A stretch of DNA of 64,000 nt from Misgurnus anguillicaudatus (GCF_027580225.2 NC_073352.2:5644501-5708500); one strand, 5' to 3'; shown: positions 1-11,166, counted from the first letter of the stretch. Numbers and translations: made by a program. The notes: generated by a model from the letters alone, not told the origin.

Positions 1-2
1 CC

Positions 3-335
3 CGTTTCTTGGAGGGTCTGTGTTTGGAGCTCAGAGAGGAGATTTATGCTCGAGGCGCTCCTGCTGAGCTCGACCCATTGATTGACTTGGCTATCCGTCT
101 GGATCGGTGTTTCGAGCAGAGAAGACGAGCTCGCACTCCCAGCTCTGTCGTTGACTCTTTATCTCCAGCTATTCCTTCCCGTCACTCGGCTGAAGCCGAG
201 CCCATGCAGTTGGGCAGCGTCCGCATCTCTTCGGAGGAGCGTCAACGTCGAATCATCAACCGCCTTTGTCTCTATTGTGGCACTGCTGGTCATTTCGCCT
301 CCAACTGCCCTTTAAAAGCCAGGGCTCGCCAGTAG
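3..335 (+). CDS. gag: Gag C-terminal part with CCHC zinc knuckle (partial, 5' cut by window edge)
   Basis: The reading frame is open from the window edge to the TAG at 333-335, so the N-terminal capsid part lies upstream. It ends with a C-x2-C-x4-H-x4-C knuckle ([14 protein letters not shown], nt about 267-308), the RNA-binding nucleocapsid motif of retroelement Gag, followed by a short basic tail. The middle is rich in Arg, Ser and Pro. The pol frame is -1 relative to this frame and the two overlap, as in elements that make Gag-Pol by frameshifting or reinitiation; no slippery site was verified. Confidence 0.85.
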   Translation, partial: RFLEGLCLELREEIYARGAPAELDPLIDLAIRLDRCFEQRRRARTPSSVVDSLSPAIPSRHSAEAEPMQLGSVRISSEERQRRIINRLCLYCGTAGHFASNCPLKARARQ

Positions 336-3300
336 ACGGAGGAGTACTGGTGAGCGCATCTGTCATCTCCTCCTCTCCCCGGTCCCGGACTATGATTCCT
401 GCTAATCTCCGCTGGTTGGGGCACTCTGCCGCCGGTCTTGCTCTCATTGACTCGGGAGCCGAGGGCAATTTCGTCGATGAGGGGTGGGCCCGTCGGAACA
501 GGATTCCATTGGTCGAATTGCCTCAACCCACCTCCGTCTTCGCTCTGGATGGCAGAGAGCTCACCACTGTTCATCGCTCTACCTGTCCGGTTAGTCTGAT
601 TGTTTCCGGTAATCATCAAGAGACTATTTCTTTTTTTATTTTTCAGTCTCCCTTTACCCCTATTGTGTTAGGACACCCTTGGCTTGTTCTTCATAATCCT
701 CAGATTGACTGGGTTAAGGGGGGGGTTCATTCATGGAAATTGTCTTGTCATGCTAATTGTTTAGTGTCTGCTGTGTCTCCCGTGACCTCTGTTTCTGTTT
801 TCCAGGAGGAACCAGGTGATTTGTCTGGGGTACCGAAGGAGTACCATGATCTGCGATCTGTCTTCAGCCGTTCCCGGGCAGTGTCTCTACCGCCTCACCG
901 TCCTTACGATTGCGCCATTGATCTCCATCCTAACACCACGCCCCCTCGCGGTAGACTTTATTCCCTTTCAGCGCCCGAACGAGAGGCTCTGGAGAAATAT
1001 ATCACAGAGTCTCTTGACGCGGGGATTATTGTTCCATCTTCGTCTCCCGCTGGCGCTGGTTTCTTTTTTGTCAAGAAGAAGGATGGGTCTTTGCGTCCGT
1101 GTATCGATTATCGAGGGCTGAACGAGATAACGGTGAAGAATCGTTATCCTTTACCTCTTATGTCATCAGCCTTCGAGATCTTACAGGGCGCAAAGATCTT
1201 CACTAAATTGGATTTGCGTAACGCCTACCATCTAGTGCGCATTAGAGAGGGGGACGAGTGGAAGACCGCTTTTAATACCCCTATCGGTCACTTTGAATAC
1301 CGGGTCCTACCGTTCGGTCTCGTAAACGCTCCGTCCGTCTTTCAGGCTTTAGTTAACGATGTCCTGAGAGACATGCTGAACGTCTTTGTTTTCGTGTATA
1401 TTGATGACATTCTTATTTTCTCACCGTCTCCCCAGGTACACGTACAACACGTTCGCCGGGTCTTACAGCGCTTGTTAGAGAATCGCCTTTTTGTTAAGGC
1501 TGAGAAATGTGTCTTTCACGCTCAATCAGTCACGTTTCTCGGTTCGGTGGTCTCTGCAGAGGGGATTCGTATGGATCCTGATAAGGTCCAGGCGGTTCTA
1601 AATTGGCCGGTTCCCGAGTCTCGAGTCGCGCTTCAGAGATTTCTGGGCTTTGCTAATTTTTACCGGCGCTTTATTCAGGGTTTTAGTCAGGTTGCCGCCC
1701 CCCTTACTGCCCTCACCTCATCCAAGACCCGATTTTCTTGGACCGAGGCTGCTCAATTTGCGTTCGATCAGCTTAAGAGACTTTTTACCTCCGCACCTAT
1801 CCTGATCACGCCTGATCCTAAGCGTCAATTTATTGTGGAGGTCGATGCCTCTAATATTGGAGTCGGAGCTGTCTTATCGCAGCGCTCCTCCCAGGATGAT
1901 CGCATTCATCCTTGCGCTTTTTATTCTCACCGTCTTTCTCCCGCGCAATGCAACTATGACGTTGGTAACCGAGAGCTTTTGGCGATCCGTCTCGCGCTCG
2001 GTGAATGGCGACATTGGCTCGAGGGAGCCAGTGTTCCATTCATTGTCTGGACGGATCATCGTAACTTGGAGTATATTCGTTCGGCTAAGCGTTTGAGCGC
2101 TCGTCAGGCTCGCTGGGCTTTATTTTTTGACCGGTTTGATTTTTCTATTTCTTTTAGACCCGGTTCGAAGAATCAGAAGCCCGACGCGCTTTCCCGGCAG
2201 TTCGACCCTCCAGAGGGAGTCCCGACCGATGAGGGGATCTTACCTCAACACTGTGTGGTCGGGGCAGCCGTCTGGGGGGTGGAGCGGACGGTTAAGCAAG
2301 CGCTCTCTCAGATTAGGAGACCCCTTCCCTCTCCCGAGGGAACTTTATATGTTCCCGAGTCCGTCCGTCCGTCTGTCCTTCGTTGGGGTCATGCGTCTAA
2401 GTTGGTCGCTCACCCAGGGGTCAGAGGTACGTTAGCCGCGATCCGTCAGAGATTTTGGTGGCCCACTCGTGAACGTGACGTTCGGCGGTTTGTCGCTGCT
2501 TGCTCTATTTGTGCCCAGACTAAGTCCAGTAATAACCCTCCGGCGGGTCTTCTCAGACCTCTTCCTATTCCCACACGTCCTTGGTCTCATATAGCCATGG
2601 ACTTTGTTACCGGTCTCCCTATCTCAGCTGGGAACACGGTCATTCTTACCGTCGTGGACCGTTTTTCTAAGGCTGCCCATTTTATTCCGCTTCCTAAATT
2701 ACCATCTGCTAAGGAGACAGCTCAGATTATGGTGGATCACGTTTTTAAGATCCACGGTCTCCCCTTGGACATTGTGTCTGATAGAGGTCCGCAGTTTGCC
2801 TCTCAGTTTTGGAGGGAATTCTGTCGCCAGATTGGGGCTTCCCCCAGTCTGTCGTCGGGATTCCATCCTCAGACCAATGGTCAGGCCGAACGGACAAATC
2901 AGATTTTGGGTCGCATGTTGCGTAGTCTTACCGCCTCTAGTCCTGCGTCATGGTGTGATCAGCTATCATGGGCTGAATATGCACATAATTCTCTCCCTTC
3001 GTCCGCTACCGGTTTCTCTCCGTTTGAGGGTTGTCTCGGTTACCAGCCGCCTATTTTTTCTGCTCAGGAGTCTCGAGTCTCGGTCCCGTCTGTCGAAGCG
3101 TTTATTAAGCGATGTAAGCGTACCTGGAGGAGGGTGAGATCTAGATTGTGTCAGACTAGAGAACGCACGCGTCGAGCTGCCAACCGCCGCAGAATTCGGT
3201 CCCCTAGATATATCTGCGGTCAGAAGGTTTGGTTGTCCACCCGAAATCTCCCTATTCAGGAGACGTCTCGCAAACTATTGCCCCGTTTTGTTGGTCCATT

Positions 3301-3640
3301 CTCCATTGTCAAAGTCATTAGTCCTGTCGCTGTTAAACTTAAACTATTCGGTCGGTTACGCCGCGTTCATCCAGTCTTTCACGTTTCGTGTATTAAACCG
3401 GTCATTCATGTGCCCACTCGTCCCCCCCTTCCCCCTCCTCCCCTTGATGAGGGGGACTCTATTTACAGAGTTCGGAGACTTCTCGATGTTCGTCCTCGGG
3501 GCCGTGGCCACCAGTTTTTGGTTGACTGGGAGGGCTACGGTCCAGAGGAGAGGCGGTGGATTCCAGCCCGGGACGTCCTGGATCGATCGCTTATTGATGA
3601 CTTCTATCGGTCCCGTCAGCCCCCTTCCGCGAGCGCCTAG
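266..3640 (+). CDS. pol: Pol polyprotein: protease, RT, RNase H, integrase, chromodomain
   Basis: One uninterrupted frame of 1,124 codons ending in TAG at 3638-3640. Seen in order (residues of the ORF): aspartic protease ALIDSGAEG near 60; RT with catalytic YIDD near 378; RNase H with VDAS near 526; integrase HHCC zinc region HPGVRG...CSICAQTK near 715-755; integrase acidic triad in DFVTG near 779, SDRGPQF near 838 and the Glu of QAER near 876; a chromodomain YRVRRLLDV...WEGYG at about 1066-1118. The first part of the ORF overlaps gag and is probably not translated from its first ATG. Every catalytic motif is present and there is no internal stop, so the copy may encode active enzymes. The chromodomain should direct integration by binding modified histone tails (family knowledge). 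Confidence 0.93.
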   Translation: MSLLWHCWSFRLQLPFKSQGSPVDGGVLVSASVISSSPRSRTMIPANLRWLGHSAAGLALIDSGAEGNFVDEGWARRNRIPLVELPQPTSVFALDGRELTTVHRSTCPVSLIVSGNHQETISFFIFQSPFTPIVLGHPWLVLHNPQIDWVKGGVHSWKLSCHANCLVSAVSPVTSVSVFQEEPGDLSGVPKEYHDLRSVFSRSRAVSLPPHRPYDCAIDLHPNTTPPRGRLYSLSAPEREALEKYITESLDAGIIVPSSSPAGAGFFFVKKKDGSLRPCIDYRGLNEITVKNRYPLPLMSSAFEILQGAKIFTKLDLRNAYHLVRIREGDEWKTAFNTPIGHFEYRVLPFGLVNAPSVFQALVNDVLRDMLNVFVFVYIDDILIFSPSPQVHVQHVRRVLQRLLENRLFVKAEKCVFHAQSVTFLGSVVSAEGIRMDPDKVQAVLNWPVPESRVALQRFLGFANFYRRFIQGFSQVAAPLTALTSSKTRFSWTEAAQFAFDQLKRLFTSAPILITPDPKRQFIVEVDASNIGVGAVLSQRSSQDDRIHPCAFYSHRLSPAQCNYDVGNRELLAIRLALGEWRHWLEGASVPFIVWTDHRNLEYIRSAKRLSARQARWALFFDRFDFSISFRPGSKNQKPDALSRQFDPPEGVPTDEGILPQHCVVGAAVWGVERTVKQALSQIRRPLPSPEGTLYVPESVRPSVLRWGHASKLVAHPGVRGTLAAIRQRFWWPTRERDVRRFVAACSICAQTKSSNNPPAGLLRPLPIPTRPWSHIAMDFVTGLPISAGNTVILTVVDRFSKAAHFIPLPKLPSAKETAQIMVDHVFKIHGLPLDIVSDRGPQFASQFWREFCRQIGASPSLSSGFHPQTNGQAERTNQILGRMLRSLTASSPASWCDQLSWAEYAHNSLPSSATGFSPFEGCLGYQPPIFSAQESRVSVPSVEAFIKRCKRTWRRVRSRLCQTRERTRRAANRRRIRSPRYICGQKVWLSTRNLPIQETSRKLLPRFVGPFSIVKVISPVAVKLKLFGRLRRVHPVFHVSCIKPVIHVPTRPPLPPPPLDEGDSIYRVRRLLDVRPRGRGHQFLVDWEGYGPEERRWIPARDVLDRSLIDDFYRSRQPPSASA

Positions 3641-3664
3641 AGGCGCTCGTTGGAGGTGGGGTAC

Positions 3665-4285
3665 TGTCATGAATCTGGTTTTCTCTGTCTGCCTTTTTGT
3701 CACATACACACAAACTCATGCACATACACTCATTTATTCACATACACACGCTTTCTCTCACATACATCCCTTCATTTTTAGTAGCATTACAGACTCTCTC
3801 TCTCCCTCTCTCTCTCTCCCCTCTCACCTGTCTGTCATTACAATCTGCGCTCGCGCTGATTGCTGTGACACCTGTTCCCACTCTGCCCTTAGCATTTATC
3901 TAGTGGCTGTTTCGGCAGTATCTTTGTCGGATTATTGAATTACACATGTTCTCTGTATGCTCTACAGCTTTACTCTGTCGTGTCGTATCGTGTATTGGAT
4001 TAAGCTCACCTTGTCTTGTCTGTCCTGTCCAGTACCTCCACAATCTCGTTTGATGTTCAGCTGTGTGTGAAGGCTGAGGAGTTTTTCTCCGTACCTGATT
4101 TGTCAACTGCTGCGCCCCGGGCCAGCTCCAGGGAATATCTCTTTCGTTTTCCCGGATTGGGAGTCAAGCATCTTTTTGTTACATTCCAGTGCTGTGTGAT
4201 ATCTACAGACTGCCTTTGTTACCTTTTTCATTAAAGACTCATTCCCTGTGATTCCTGCCTAGGATTTATCATTTCAATTGTAACA
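3665..4285 (+). repeat. 3' LTR of the Gypsy chromovirus
   Basis: Starts TGTCATGAATC directly after the polypurine tract GGAGGTGGGG plus GTAC, and ends TTGTAACA at 4285 (TG...CA). A polyadenylation signal ATTAAA lies at 4230-4235. A CA/CT-rich low-complexity stretch occurs at about 3700-3825. Length about 621 bp. Confidence 0.85.
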
Positions 4286-4389
4286 ATAAAGGAAAAAGAA
4301 CTGATATTGTGTCTGCTACAGCTTGAAAAATAAAAATGCAGACTGCGTTTAATCCCCCTTGTGTCGCTGTAAAATACAAAGAGACGATA

Positions 4390-4604
4390 TGAAGAGTTTG
4401 GTTCCAAAACCGGATATCTCTTGTTTTTTTATCCAAAAATCTCTTTTTTTGATTGTGCATTCAAATTAATATGAATTAAACTGCAGTTCGTTTGTTTTGA
4501 TTCAAGCCTTCATAACTAAAAAATAAAAACACAATATAAACATGATACCATAATAATGTTTTTTTTTAAACTGGAGTTATCTGGTTTTGGAACCAAACTC
4601 TTCA
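4390..4604. mobile_element. Short MITE, TIR TGAAGAGTTTGGTTCC, TA target duplication
   Basis: Terminal inverted repeats TGAAGAGTTTGGTTCCAAAA at 4390 and its complement ending at 4604, each flanked by TA, as in Tc1/mariner-type elements. A second, 1-kb member with the same ends is at 53381-54396. No coding potential. Confidence 0.75.
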
Positions 4605-4672
4605 TAGCTAGCAGAATGTACAAACTATTCTTTTCCATAAATGAACTGACTGTGCGTTCACACCAGATTTGC

Positions 4673-4845
4673 CAGAGGTGTAAAAAGTAGTCAAAAATGT
4701 TACTCAAGTGAAAGTACAAGTACTGAGTGTAAATTTTACTCAATTAAAAGTAAAAGTATCCGGGCATAATTATACTTGAGTAAAAGTAAAAAAGTACCAC
4801 ATTAAAATTGTACTTGAGTATTAAAAAAGTAAAAGTAACAGGAAG
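4673..4845. mobile_element. Tol2-like hAT terminal fragment
   Basis: Begins CAGAGGTGTAAAAAGTA and continues with repeated ACTYAAGTAAAAGTA blocks, the layout of the ends of the medaka Tol2 group of hAT elements (from memory of that end). No matching opposite end was found nearby, so it is a solo end. Confidence 0.6.
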
Positions 4846-4867
4846 AATGAAAACGAGAGATTCATGT

Positions 4868-5180
4868 TTAAAGGGATACTTCACCGATTTAGCATTCAGC
4901 TTTGTATCTGTAGAAACCCGGCAGTATTACTGAATGACCATGTTTCCCTCCATCATTTCCCCCTGAGAGGAGAGATATCTGCATTTTGGTTCTGCAAAAA
5001 AGTCCTCCGATGATGCAAAAATCGTCATATTACATCATCGGAGGACTTTTTTGCAGAACCAAAATGCAGATATCTCTCCTCTAAGGGGGAAATGAGGGAG
5101 GGAAACATGGTCATTCAGTAATACTGCCGGGTTTCTACAGATACAAAGCTGAATGCTAAATCGGTGAAGTATCCCTTTAA
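4868..5180. mobile_element. Foldback MITE, near-perfect 148-bp inverted repeat
   Basis: Left arm 4868-5015 and right arm 5033-5180 are reverse complements with only two mismatches seen, separated by a 17-nt loop. Ends read TTAAAGGGATACTTCACCG and complement, so TTAA could be the target duplication. It would fold into a long RNA hairpin if transcribed. Confidence 0.85.
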
Positions 5181-5392
5181 GCTTTTAATCTCTAAAGACA
5201 TGAAGTGAATGAACCACATACAAGGTTTTATCCTTTACAACTGTTTGTTTTTAATTGTATTTCATTATCAAACTATACGACTACTACCTAATTTTACAAC
5301 ATGATCTCACAAAGTTCAGTAGTCACAGAATATTTTGTTCATTTATCGGATTCATTGTCACGGATCTCCGCATTTTTCCGTGTCTGTACCAC

Positions 5393-5543
5393 AGACTTTC
5401 TTTTTCGTGTCAGTTTCACGTATTGATTACGCAATTGTTTTTTCCTATTTTTAAACCTTTTTCAAACCCCCGCGAAAATGGTAAGAAAATAGGAAAAACA
5501 ATTGAGTAACCAATATGTAAAACTGACACAGAAAAGAAAGTCC
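5393..5543. repeat. Diverged inverted-repeat MITE
   Basis: GACTTTCTTTTTCGTGTCAG at 5393 pairs imperfectly with the complement ending at 5543. The inner block (CGTATTGATTAC...TTTTTCCTATTTT) resembles the arm of the hAT-like MITE at 57809-58288, so it is probably a relative. Confidence 0.55.
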
Positions 5544-6864
5544 ATGCAACATGCTACTCAAAATTGTAAAACCTCGATTTAACTTACATTTCAAGCTCTA
5601 TCAAGCCTTTCACAGGCAGCCGATGCAGGAAGAGGTGTATTAGACCTTGTTCACACTGTCAGTCCAAACCTGATTTTGGTGCATATCCGATAGGAATTCA
5701 ATCACATTTAGAACGTAGAACGGCTTCATACACATACTATGGAAAATATGAACTATAATACTAATTTTTTACAAACATAATCAAAATAAATCAGTTTTGT
5801 ATATTACATCTTATTTATTTATTGAAGTATAAAATATTAAAATATTTTAGGTTTTCATTTTAACAGGAATCTTTTCTTGTTTTTAACAATAAAAAAACTA
5901 AAAGTAACAAAAATAAAGACATTAAATTTTTCTGCATTTAAAACCTAGAATAACAGAAGGCAAAATATAGTTTTAGACTTTTATAATTCCAGAAACTGTC
6001 AGGTGTGGTAGTGCAACAGGATTTTTTCTTTCTTTTTTAGATAAATGAAAAAAATTTTTGTAAACCAGCAATGCTGTGTAAAGTAAGCCAACATTAGAAA
6101 CAATCCTTCAAACAATATAAAACATCATTTAAGAAGTGATTATTGAATAATTAATCAGTAATTATGATTTCCATACATTAATTATATGAATTTATTATTA
6201 TATTTATTTTAAAAGAATATCCAGAAGTGGCAAAAATACATACATAAGAAATGTTCTCAATATATTCAATAAGAAATAACAATAGCTGTGTCATATTTAT
6301 AGCTGTAAATGATCAGAAATGTTTATTTCTCAATAAAAGTACATTCTGACTGCAGACATGGATGATCTGAAAACATTAGCTTAGCTTTTCTACATTTACC
6401 ATAAAGTGACAAATCAACTGTTTGGTTGAGCACGTTTTTGAAAATTATTAAAAACTCATGAAAGTTTTTTCATGGCACCATGTAACATAATTTTGTAAAG
6501 TTAGTGCTCTTACAGTGTAATATGTCAAAAAAAATATGGTTTCCTTCAAAACAAGAACATTTCACATGGCAGAAGTGATTTCTTTCTTTCTGACATCCAT
6601 ATAACAAGATGTGTTGTGACAAGTGCTGTTGATTGACACATTGATATCTAGTGGATATTTTTGGCATAACATAACTCAACCAAATAGTAGAGATGGCTCT
6701 ATCAGTTTAAGTTAAGTTAGGTACTCTTCTCAATAAAATATAGGGACTCAAAATGTCTCAACCAAGGACATTTTTAAGTTGAAACAAGAATGTGTTTGGA
6801 CTATGAATGAGACGTTTTTACACAGAAGCTGGTATGTGATGTTGTTCAATGTGTTTTTCTTTAG
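5544..6864. other. AT-rich non-coding stretch upstream of the neurl1b exon
   Basis: AT-rich, many stops in all frames. It is probably intron of neurl1b, because its end carries a pyrimidine-rich tract and AG (6863-6864) before the coding exon. No other exon was recognised. Confidence 0.5.
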
Positions 6865-7112
6865 TGACGGCCCCCAGCTCTCCTCTCAGTCCACCGGTTT
6901 CACCAAGCCTCTCTTCATCAGACACGGCCCTGAGCAACAAAAACAATGAGTGTACAGTGTGCTTCGATCATGAGGTGGATACCGTCATCTATACATGCGG
7001 ACACATGTGTCTATGTAATGACTGCGGACTGAGGCTCAAGAGACAGATTAATGCTTGTTGTCCCATCTGCCGGAGACCCATAAAGGACGTCATAAAAACA
7101 TACAGGCCATGA
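6865..7112 (+). CDS. neurl1b: Neuralized-like E3 ubiquitin ligase, terminal RING exon
   Basis: Last coding exon of a Neuralized-family protein, which ubiquitinates Notch ligands such as Delta and Jagged to drive their endocytosis. The acceptor is TTTTTCTTTAG at 6854-6864; the exon opens with two bases completing a split codon. A Ser/Pro-rich linker leads to a C-terminal C3HC4 RING: C-x2-C at ECTVCF, then YTCGHMCLC, the last pair CCPICRRP, and the frame closes at TGA 7110-7112. All RING ligands are present and the RING sits at the extreme C-terminus as in the family. Wording ([20 protein letters not shown]) is closer to NEURL1B than NEURL1 as I recall them, so the paralogue is an inference. 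The NHR domains would be on upstream exons, which are not visible. Confidence 0.82.
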
Positions 7113-7570
7113 AAAGACTATATTGTTTTCTAACACGCAATTCAGATTGCAACACGGTAGCTGGACTGAACTTGGATTGAAGAACTTATGTATGTAGCTT
7201 TGATTTGCGTAGCTCTTGTCCATATTTCTCTCACCTTATATTTAAACGGATAATCTAAAGCCAAATGTCAATGATTGATTAGGACCGATTCAATATTTTA
7301 GTGCCTTTGTCGTGTTCCTAAAGCAGCACTTAATGAATTAGACAATCATGTTGAAGATCTTTTGTGTGAATTAAGAAATGTGTTTGTAATGTGTAACAGT
7401 AATAAACAGGGCTACAATAGGATTTATATGTTATTTTAAAGAAAATTCTATGGTTTGACATTCTGATTGCTGTGTATATGTATTTTGACAGCTGGTTTTG
7501 AAGACACTCATTGGCTAAAGGTTTTTCAGACCTCTTTAAATGTGTATACGTGGATTTAAATTAATAAACA
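7113..7570 (+). other. neurl1b 3' untranslated region with polyadenylation signals
   Basis: AT-rich sequence following the stop codon. AATAAA occurs at 7401-7406 and again near 7563; either could end the transcript. Confidence 0.5.
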
Positions 7571-7590
7571 AAAAATAAATTTGTTTGTAA

Positions 7591-8305
7591 TAGAGGTGTG
7601 GCGAGACACTTAATACACATGACCAGAAACAAGATGTGTGTTCATGAGACAAGGCGAGATTTCGACACTTTTTAAGAAATCCTTAATGATAAAATAAATG
7701 AATGGGAAACTTAAATCATATTATTTTGAAATGTTTAACTAATCTAGGACTGTCCCTAACAATACATTTTTTTGCAAAATGATAATGAAGTAATTTGATA
7801 TTTTTCAGTAGAATAATAGAAGTGAGCAATAAACTTAAAAATTATAATGATGATGCAATATTAATTGGTTCAAATAAAGTAAACACATTACACTAATATG
7901 TAGTATTCAAAAACCAGCATTATTATAACAAATTTATTTTGCTCATTTGATCTTTACTGTCACTTTAGATTGAGAAAATGCTTACTTTTAGTCAAACAAT
8001 GTTTCAATCCATTCAATTAAAATTAAATCTTTAGTATTTGTCTAATCTTTGCCTGGTTTATTTCAGTTAACTGAGCATTACATTTGCAAGTCTTTAGCAT
8101 ATTACAACAATTTATGATTAACTAAATATAATAGTAAACTTTATAATTGTAAATATTATGCAGTAAAACTGGCTTTATGATGTATGCAGCCTGCATATGC
8201 GACCTAGAGAAATGACCAGCATTTCACCTCCACGAGAAATCTTGTGACATAATTAATTTCGCAAGACATATTTAATCTCGTCCAAGAGATCTTGTCACAC
8301 CCCTA
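7591..8305. mobile_element. hAT-like non-autonomous element
   Basis: TAGAGGTGTGGCGAGAC at the left and the complement of TAGGGGTGTGACAAGAT at the right form imperfect terminal inverted repeats. Interior is AT-rich with no transposase. A clean 8-bp duplication is not seen, so the superfamily is tentative. Confidence 0.55.
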
Positions 8306-8797
8306 GAGAGTAATGTGTTTAATGTCAGATTTTTCTTTCATTTCGCCTTTTAAACAATTATAAAAATAAAGGATATCCCACACACCATTAACTTGCAAAA
8401 TATACAAAATATTTATTGCGACATTTCGATCACAAGATCTTCCTCAGGCATATAAACATGATTATAGTTTCACAAAGTTTAAAAAAAAATGCATAGACCA
8501 ATCACATGAGACAATAGTCACCGACTAATCACAGTATCGGACCTAAAAAGAAGCAAAACCAACAGATGGAGAGCCTCTTCATATGGAGAATTTGATTGGA
8601 CAAGTATTTAAATATTAACAGGCTCATGGACATTCAACAATACTTCTGACTACAGCATTTATTAACTTTAGTTCATGGCATTTACAAATACATTTTTTAT
8701 CAAAGTTTTTACAAATCAAAAGTTGTAATTTTTTGTTTTGTTAAATGCTGAAAACAATACTGTTCATTGTTAGTTCATGTTAGCTACTGTAAGTAAT
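8306..8797. other. Non-coding stretch with repeat debris
   Basis: Contains a block at about 8365-8470 (ATTTCGATCACAAGATCTTC...) that resembles the tails of fish retroposons. No ORF of interest. Confidence 0.35.
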
Positions 8798-8918
8798 CAA
8801 TAAGGTACGAGAGGCTGTGCTGTATCGTGAATAAGTAACGGCTGAAGGGCGTTGTTAGGCACGACGCGAAGCGGAGTGCCTGCAACCCCTTCAGCCGTTA
8901 CTTATTCACGATACAGCA

Positions 8919-9728
8919 CACTGTAAAAAAATCCAACTTTAAAATGTTCATTCAACAAAGAACATTAAGTAACTTGAACAAAGATTTCTTTGTTGAAGGG
9001 CGTCAATTGATTATTTTGTGTTCACTGAATGAAAAGAGCATAATCATTCAGCTAACAAATATTATTTTGTTGACTGGACTTAGATGTATAAGTTTTTGTC
9101 CAATTCGTTCACCCAACTTGCCAAACTGAGTAATCTGAACAAGCAATTTAAAAAAAACAATGGTCGGAATGGTTCCCAGCATGCTTGAAATGTTCACTTC
9201 TTTGGTTTATATTCACTAAAAAAGATGACTGTTTTAATGTTTGCTGGATTTATTTATGTTGTTATGTTGTTAATGTTAGTTATATGTTGTATTTAGAGTA
9301 ATTTTTAAAGAATTATGTTTGTTCATTGTTACCATGATTGAGAAGTGTGTGTTCAGTGTAGAGGGCAGCACAATGAGTTAGCGCGCATCATTGTTGCCTC
9401 ACAGCAAAAAGGTCTCTGGTTTAAGTCAGACAAAGACTTTGTTTATGAGACCTTTCTGTGTACAGTCCAAAACATGTAGATTAGTTAAATTTGGATATAC
9501 TAAATTACTCTTAAACAAACTTAGTCACTAGTTGGGTAAACATAGAAATTTGCTTATTACCTAATCAGTTTAAGTTGGTTCAATTTTTTTTTTTTGGTGT
9601 AAGTTGACATTACTCAGTAAATTAAGTTAGGTGAACTACATCATCCAAGAGTTGAGTAAACTCAAAAAAGATGTGCAGCAAGTTGCCTTGAACATTTAAT
9701 TTAAGTCAACTTTTTATTTTTTACAGTG
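8919..9728. mobile_element. EnSpm/CACTG-type non-autonomous transposon nested in the snapback element
   Basis: Starts CACTGTAAAAAAA and ends TTTTTTACAGTG. It is flanked by CA (8917-8918 and 9729-9730). Comparison with the empty site in the copy at 60461-60927 (complement reads CAGCACTTGCC) shows precise insertion with a 2-bp duplication. No transposase. Confidence 0.75.
9360..9480 (+). mobile_element. Degenerate tRNA-derived SINE
   Basis: GGGCAGCACAATGAGTTAGC...CCTCACAGCAAAAAGGTC followed by a B-box-like TCTCTGGTTTAAG resembles the head of fish DANA/HE1-type SINEs. It lies inside the EnSpm element. Confidence 0.45.
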
Positions 9729-10073
9729 CACTTGCCTCGAGTACCTTATTGCTTTTATAAAACGGTTACCACACAATATTAAAATAAAAAAAATATTAGT
9801 GCAACTTTCATGAAGTTAAATCAATAAAAGCATTCCTTCCGCTAGAAAAAATAGTCCCTGACTGCGAACAACAACATGAAAGCTCAAATAAAAACAACAA
9901 ACTGTTCTCAGACTTTGTCTCATTATATGTTTATGTGTTGCTAAAGGTGTTGCTAAGGGCGCAGTGATATTAAATAGAACCGTTGGGTGAAGCGGTCATT
10001 GCAGTGTTTTATCCTGAATAAAGCACACCTATTGACCAATCAGAATCAAGGATTGGAACTAACCGTTTTATAA

Positions 10074-11166
10074 AGTGCTACAAATGTTGCACACAAAAAT
10101 AATAACTCATTGGTTAATACAGAACATACCCAGCATTTTCTGCATTTACAAGACGATTAATAGCCGTCCAAACACAGTCCAGATGTCTAACCACAGCCCA
10201 AAAATAAATAAATAAAAGCAAACACTTTGTGAGATGTTTGATATCTCATTGTGCAAGCAAAGGCAACAGTGGTTTTAAGGTTATTTAGAAGTGGCTAGAA
10301 GTGGGTTACTTCCAAGAACAACTTCAGGGTCTTTGAGTAAAAACCATTTTCCATGATATGGTGAAAGATTAGTCATCGCTTGTCTACCTTTCTTTATCTT
10401 TTTTTAACAAGTCCTTGTGGCTCAAGTGCTAAAGAAATGCCACAAGCAACACCAAGATGATGAAATTTTTAGGAAACACATTCGTCTAAGTTGAGGTAAT
10501 AACATAGTTTAATATGGCAAAAGGGTAGACTATTCCTTTAATACATTTATAATTGTGTACATTTTGGAAAATAAACAACTTTCATTTAATCTATATACAT
10601 TTTGTGGAAAATCATTTATTTTTAGTGTAATTGAACACTTTGTATATTGACCCCCAAAGTAATACCCTGCCACCCCTGTTTTAAAAGTCTAGCTCCGCCA
10701 CTGGTCCAGACTGCCATGCAGGAGAATAAAAAGTGCATCCAACAGCCCCCCCTCCTGAGGGATTGCCTCATGTTGAAGGTGCTCACTAATAGGCAAAATA
10801 AATATTAAAATGGCTGTTATTCCTCATCCGTCATCAAAGCAGACATGGTATCATCCACTAGGAAATTTATTTTTTTACCATAAAAATCTAAAAATTAGAT
10901 ATACCCCGAGATATTCAAGGAATTTTCAAGGGTGGAAACTTTCCATGAGAAATAATGGGAATATATGGGAATTAATGAGAATAAACTGGGATTTTGAATA
11001 TATATATATATATATATGTAAAGTATATTCTATAAAGACAAAGAATTGTAAATGTTTCATGTTCATTTAACTTTGAACAAAATGTTGCCAGTAATAACAT
11101 AAATTTAAATCTACGGTAAGTTACCGGCAACCCAACGCCAAATTTCAACAGAATTTTTTTACAGTG
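10074..11166. other. Non-coding stretch with transposon ends
   Basis: Holds a solo hAT-type end (CTAGCTCCGCCACTG ending about 10701), a short (TA)n at about 10998-11017, and a solo EnSpm-type end (TTTTTTTACAGTG at 11154-11166) that truncates the adjacent Tc1 element. No gene seen. Confidence 0.45.

Larger units (their letters stand above)
1..4285 (+). mobile_element. Ty3/Gypsy chromovirus (Sushi-like), 5' part outside window
   Basis: An LTR retrotransposon on the plus strand. The window opens inside gag, then shows a CCHC zinc knuckle, a pol with protease, reverse transcriptase, RNase H, integrase and chromodomain, a polypurine tract (3652-3661) and a 3' LTR ending in CA at 4285. Domain order with a terminal chromodomain identifies a chromovirus; fish Sushi-type elements have this layout. 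The base following the LTR starts ATAAA, the candidate target duplication, but the other side is outside the window. GC content is clearly higher than in the AT-rich flanks, fitting a recent arrival. Confidence 0.93.
8798..10073 (-). mobile_element. Snapback element, copy 1, split by an EnSpm insertion
   Basis: Its snapback part (8798 to about 8918) contains the palindrome GCTGTATCGTGAATAAGTAA...TTACTTATTCACGATACAGC around a GCGAAGCGGAG core. After the insertion the element resumes at 9729 with CACTTGCCTCGAGTACCTTATTG and ends at TAACCGTTTTATA near 10073. The uninterrupted inverted copy at 60461-60927 defines both the extent and the insertion point. Confidence 0.75.

Noticed and set aside
3288..3938. 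A 216-codon plus-strand ORF overlapping the end of pol
   Set aside because: Out of frame with pol and running into the LTR; low-complexity His/Ser/Leu content from CA/CT repeats.
10061..10073. CRISPR-like spacing of repeats in the snapback elements
   Set aside because: The repeats are long palindromes of a eukaryotic transposon, without regular repeat-spacer units.
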